Positions 63,007-64,000 of a stretch of 64,000 nucleotides of DNA are shown here, in pieces. The position numbers were made by a program, and so were the translations under genes. The DNA comes from Polyangiaceae bacterium (lineage in GTDB: Bacteria; Myxococcota_A; Polyangia; Polyangiales; Polyangiaceae): positions 27,137 to 91,136 of the forward strand of contig JADLAB010000070.1 in assembly GCA_020848455.1 (NCBI GenBank). Reading direction: 5' to 3'. The notes beneath the pieces were generated by a model. That model ran no database searches and was not told where the DNA came from. It saw only the letters and a program-made list of their open reading frames with translations. Within the stretch, counting starts at the first letter, position 1; every line of letters starts with the position of its first letter.

Positions 63007-63786
63007 TCAGCGCCCGGTGAACACGGCCGGGCTCCGCGCGAGGAAGGCGCGCATCCCGAGCTTCTGGTCCTCGCTGCCGAAGAGCGTGGCGAAGGCCTGC
63101 GCCTCGAGCTCGCACGCGACCCCGAGCGGCACGTCCTCGGCGCGCGTCATCACGCGCTTGGCGGCGGCGACGGCGAGCGGGCCCTTGTCGGCGATGGTCC
63201 GGGCGGTCTTGTGCGCCTCCTCGAGCAGGCTCTCGGGCGGCAGCACCTTGTTGACGAGCCCCATCGCGGCGGCCTCGGCGGCCGTGAGCTGCTGGCCGGT
63301 GTAGACGAGCTCCCGCGCGCGGGCGGCGCCGACCCGGCGCATCAGGCGCTGCGTGCCGCCGAAGCCCGGAATGACGCCGAGGTTCACCTCGGGCTGGCCG
63401 AGCTTCGCGTTCGCGGACGCGTAGATGAAGTCGCACGCGAGCGCGAGCTCGAGCCCGCCGCCGAGCGCGAAGCCGTTGACGGCCGCGATGACGGGGAAGG
63501 GCGCCGCCTCGAGCATGGCGAGCAGCCGGTGCCCCATGTCCGAGAAGCGCTTGGCCTCGGCCACGCTGAGCTCGCTCATCGCCGCGATGTCGGCCCCCGC
63601 GACGAAGGCCTTGCCCGCGCCCGTGAGGACGGCCGCGCGCACCGGCTCGCTCGCCTCGAGCAGGCCGTGGAAGGTGCGCGACAGCTCGCGCAGCACCTCG
63701 ACGTTCAGGGCGTTGAGCTTGTCGGGTCGGTTGACGGTGAGGGTCGCGACGGCCCCGGTGCGTTCGACGAGGACGGTGTCAGCCAT
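63007..63786 (-). CDS. Enoyl-CoA hydratase/isomerase family protein
   Basis: A 259-aa crotonase-fold enzyme. Ala-Gly-Ala-Asp-Ile near residue 65 and Gly-Phe-Ala-Leu-Gly-Gly-Gly near 107 form the oxyanion hole. Catalytic Glu candidates lie in Gly-Gln-Pro-Glu-Val-Asn (about 132) and Ala-Arg-Glu-Leu-Val-Tyr-Thr-Gly (about 153), the positions of both Glu in true hydratases. It should hydrate trans-2-enoyl-CoA in fatty-acid or amino-acid breakdown. No beta-oxidation partners are adjacent. Confidence 0.92.
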   Translation of the reverse strand: MADTVLVERTGAVATLTVNRPDKLNALNVEVLRELSRTFHGLLEASEPVRAAVLTGAGKAFVAGADIAAMSELSVAEAKRFSDMGHRLLAMLEAAPFPVIAAVNGFALGGGLELALACDFIYASANAKLGQPEVNLGVIPGFGGTQRLMRRVGAARARELVYTGQQLTAAEAAAMGLVNKVLPPESLLEEAHKTARTIADKGPLAVAAAKRVMTRAEDVPLGVACELEAQAFATLFGSEDQKLGMRAFLARSPAVFTGR

Positions 63787-63893
63787 GCGGCCCGCGTACG
63801 CCCGCCGGGCGCGTGGCACAACCTCGCTCCGCGAGCGTCGCTGTCCATGAGGGCGCCCGCGCGGCACCGAGGGGCGGGTGCGGGTGCGGGAGC

Positions 63894-64000
63894 GTGGGCG
63901 TGAGCGGGCGCGTGGGCGTGAGCGGGTGCGTGGGCGTGAGCGGGTGCGTGGGCGTGAGCGGGTGCGTGGGCGGGAGCGGGCGCGTGGGCGTGAGGGGGGA
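63894..64000. repeat. 18-bp tandem repeat at window end
   Basis: About six units of GTGGGCGTGAGCGGGTGC run to the edge of the window (units start at 63894, 63912, 63930, 63948, 63966 and 63984, the last cut off). Three are identical, the others differ at one to three positions. A shorter GGGTGCGG-type run precedes them. The 18-bp period is a multiple of three, so it could lie in a gene that continues outside, but no gene is evident here. Confidence 0.8.

Overview
The window is very GC-rich (about 70%) bacterial DNA and is densely coded. GTG starts are common and stop/start overlaps are frequent. There are many cell-surface lipoproteins with Gly/Ser/Thr linkers, Cys-rich surface proteins, several Ser/Thr protein kinases, an AgmX/PglI-type C-terminal domain and LA_2272-type surface repeats. 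Together these point to a myxobacterium (Myxococcota, probably Polyangia). This is inferred from gene content; no rRNA, tRNA or CRISPR array was seen.

Left core region (1-23 kb): a truncated membrane protein, a YchJ-like SEC-C protein, several predicted lipoproteins, then a copper-resistance operon (copA, cueR, copZ and a START-like gene, minus strand) preceded by a textbook CueR operator/promoter with a 19-bp spacer. Next come a Rieske lipoprotein and a MacAB-TolC-type efflux operon (tolC, adaptor, ATPase, permease) divergent from an OmpR-family two-component pair. After these lie a proteasome-like Ntn hydrolase with the T1/D17/K33 triad, a glycerate 2-kinase, an LA_2272 repeat protein, a hemerythrin-like protein and a Nudix hydrolase.

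Defence island (about 23.1-46.5 kb): 23,375 bp from repeat to repeat, bounded by a 146-bp direct repeat (23066-23211 and 46441-46586, 144/146 identical). The repeat spans the junction of two convergent genes, the Nudix gene and a lipoprotein gene. Removing one repeat plus the island restores a clean locus, so this is an insertion, yet no integrase or transposase is visible in it. The plus strand encodes a complete class 1 DISARM set in canonical order: drmD (SNF2 helicase), drmMI (adenine methylase), drmA (helicase), drmB (DUF1998) and drmC (PLD nuclease, apparently frameshifted). The DISARM operon is split by about 5.2 kb of minus-strand genes. One is a tightly overlapping three-gene module (178-aa protein, 130-aa helical protein, 774-aa MinD/ParA-like plus second P-loop ATPase). 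The other is an overlapping three-gene module of unknown proteins. A decayed copy of the drmMI 3' end lies at the far side of the first module, so that module is itself bracketed by a degenerate direct repeat. The right end of the island carries a Ser/Thr kinase and a kinase-like protein whose catalytic HRD is NRA (predicted pseudokinase).

Right core region (46.5-64 kb): a lipoprotein, a VIT/vWA/AgmX/DUF2135 mosaic protein, a membrane sulfatase-fold transferase, a Cys-rich lipoprotein, type I L-asparaginase coupled to an NAD-dependent epimerase, a Ser/Thr kinase, a POT-family peptide transporter, an O6-alkylguanine-DNA alkyltransferase, a lipoprotein, a TPR membrane protein, elongation factor P, a DUF5522-like protein and an enoyl-CoA hydratase. 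The window ends in an 18-bp tandem repeat.
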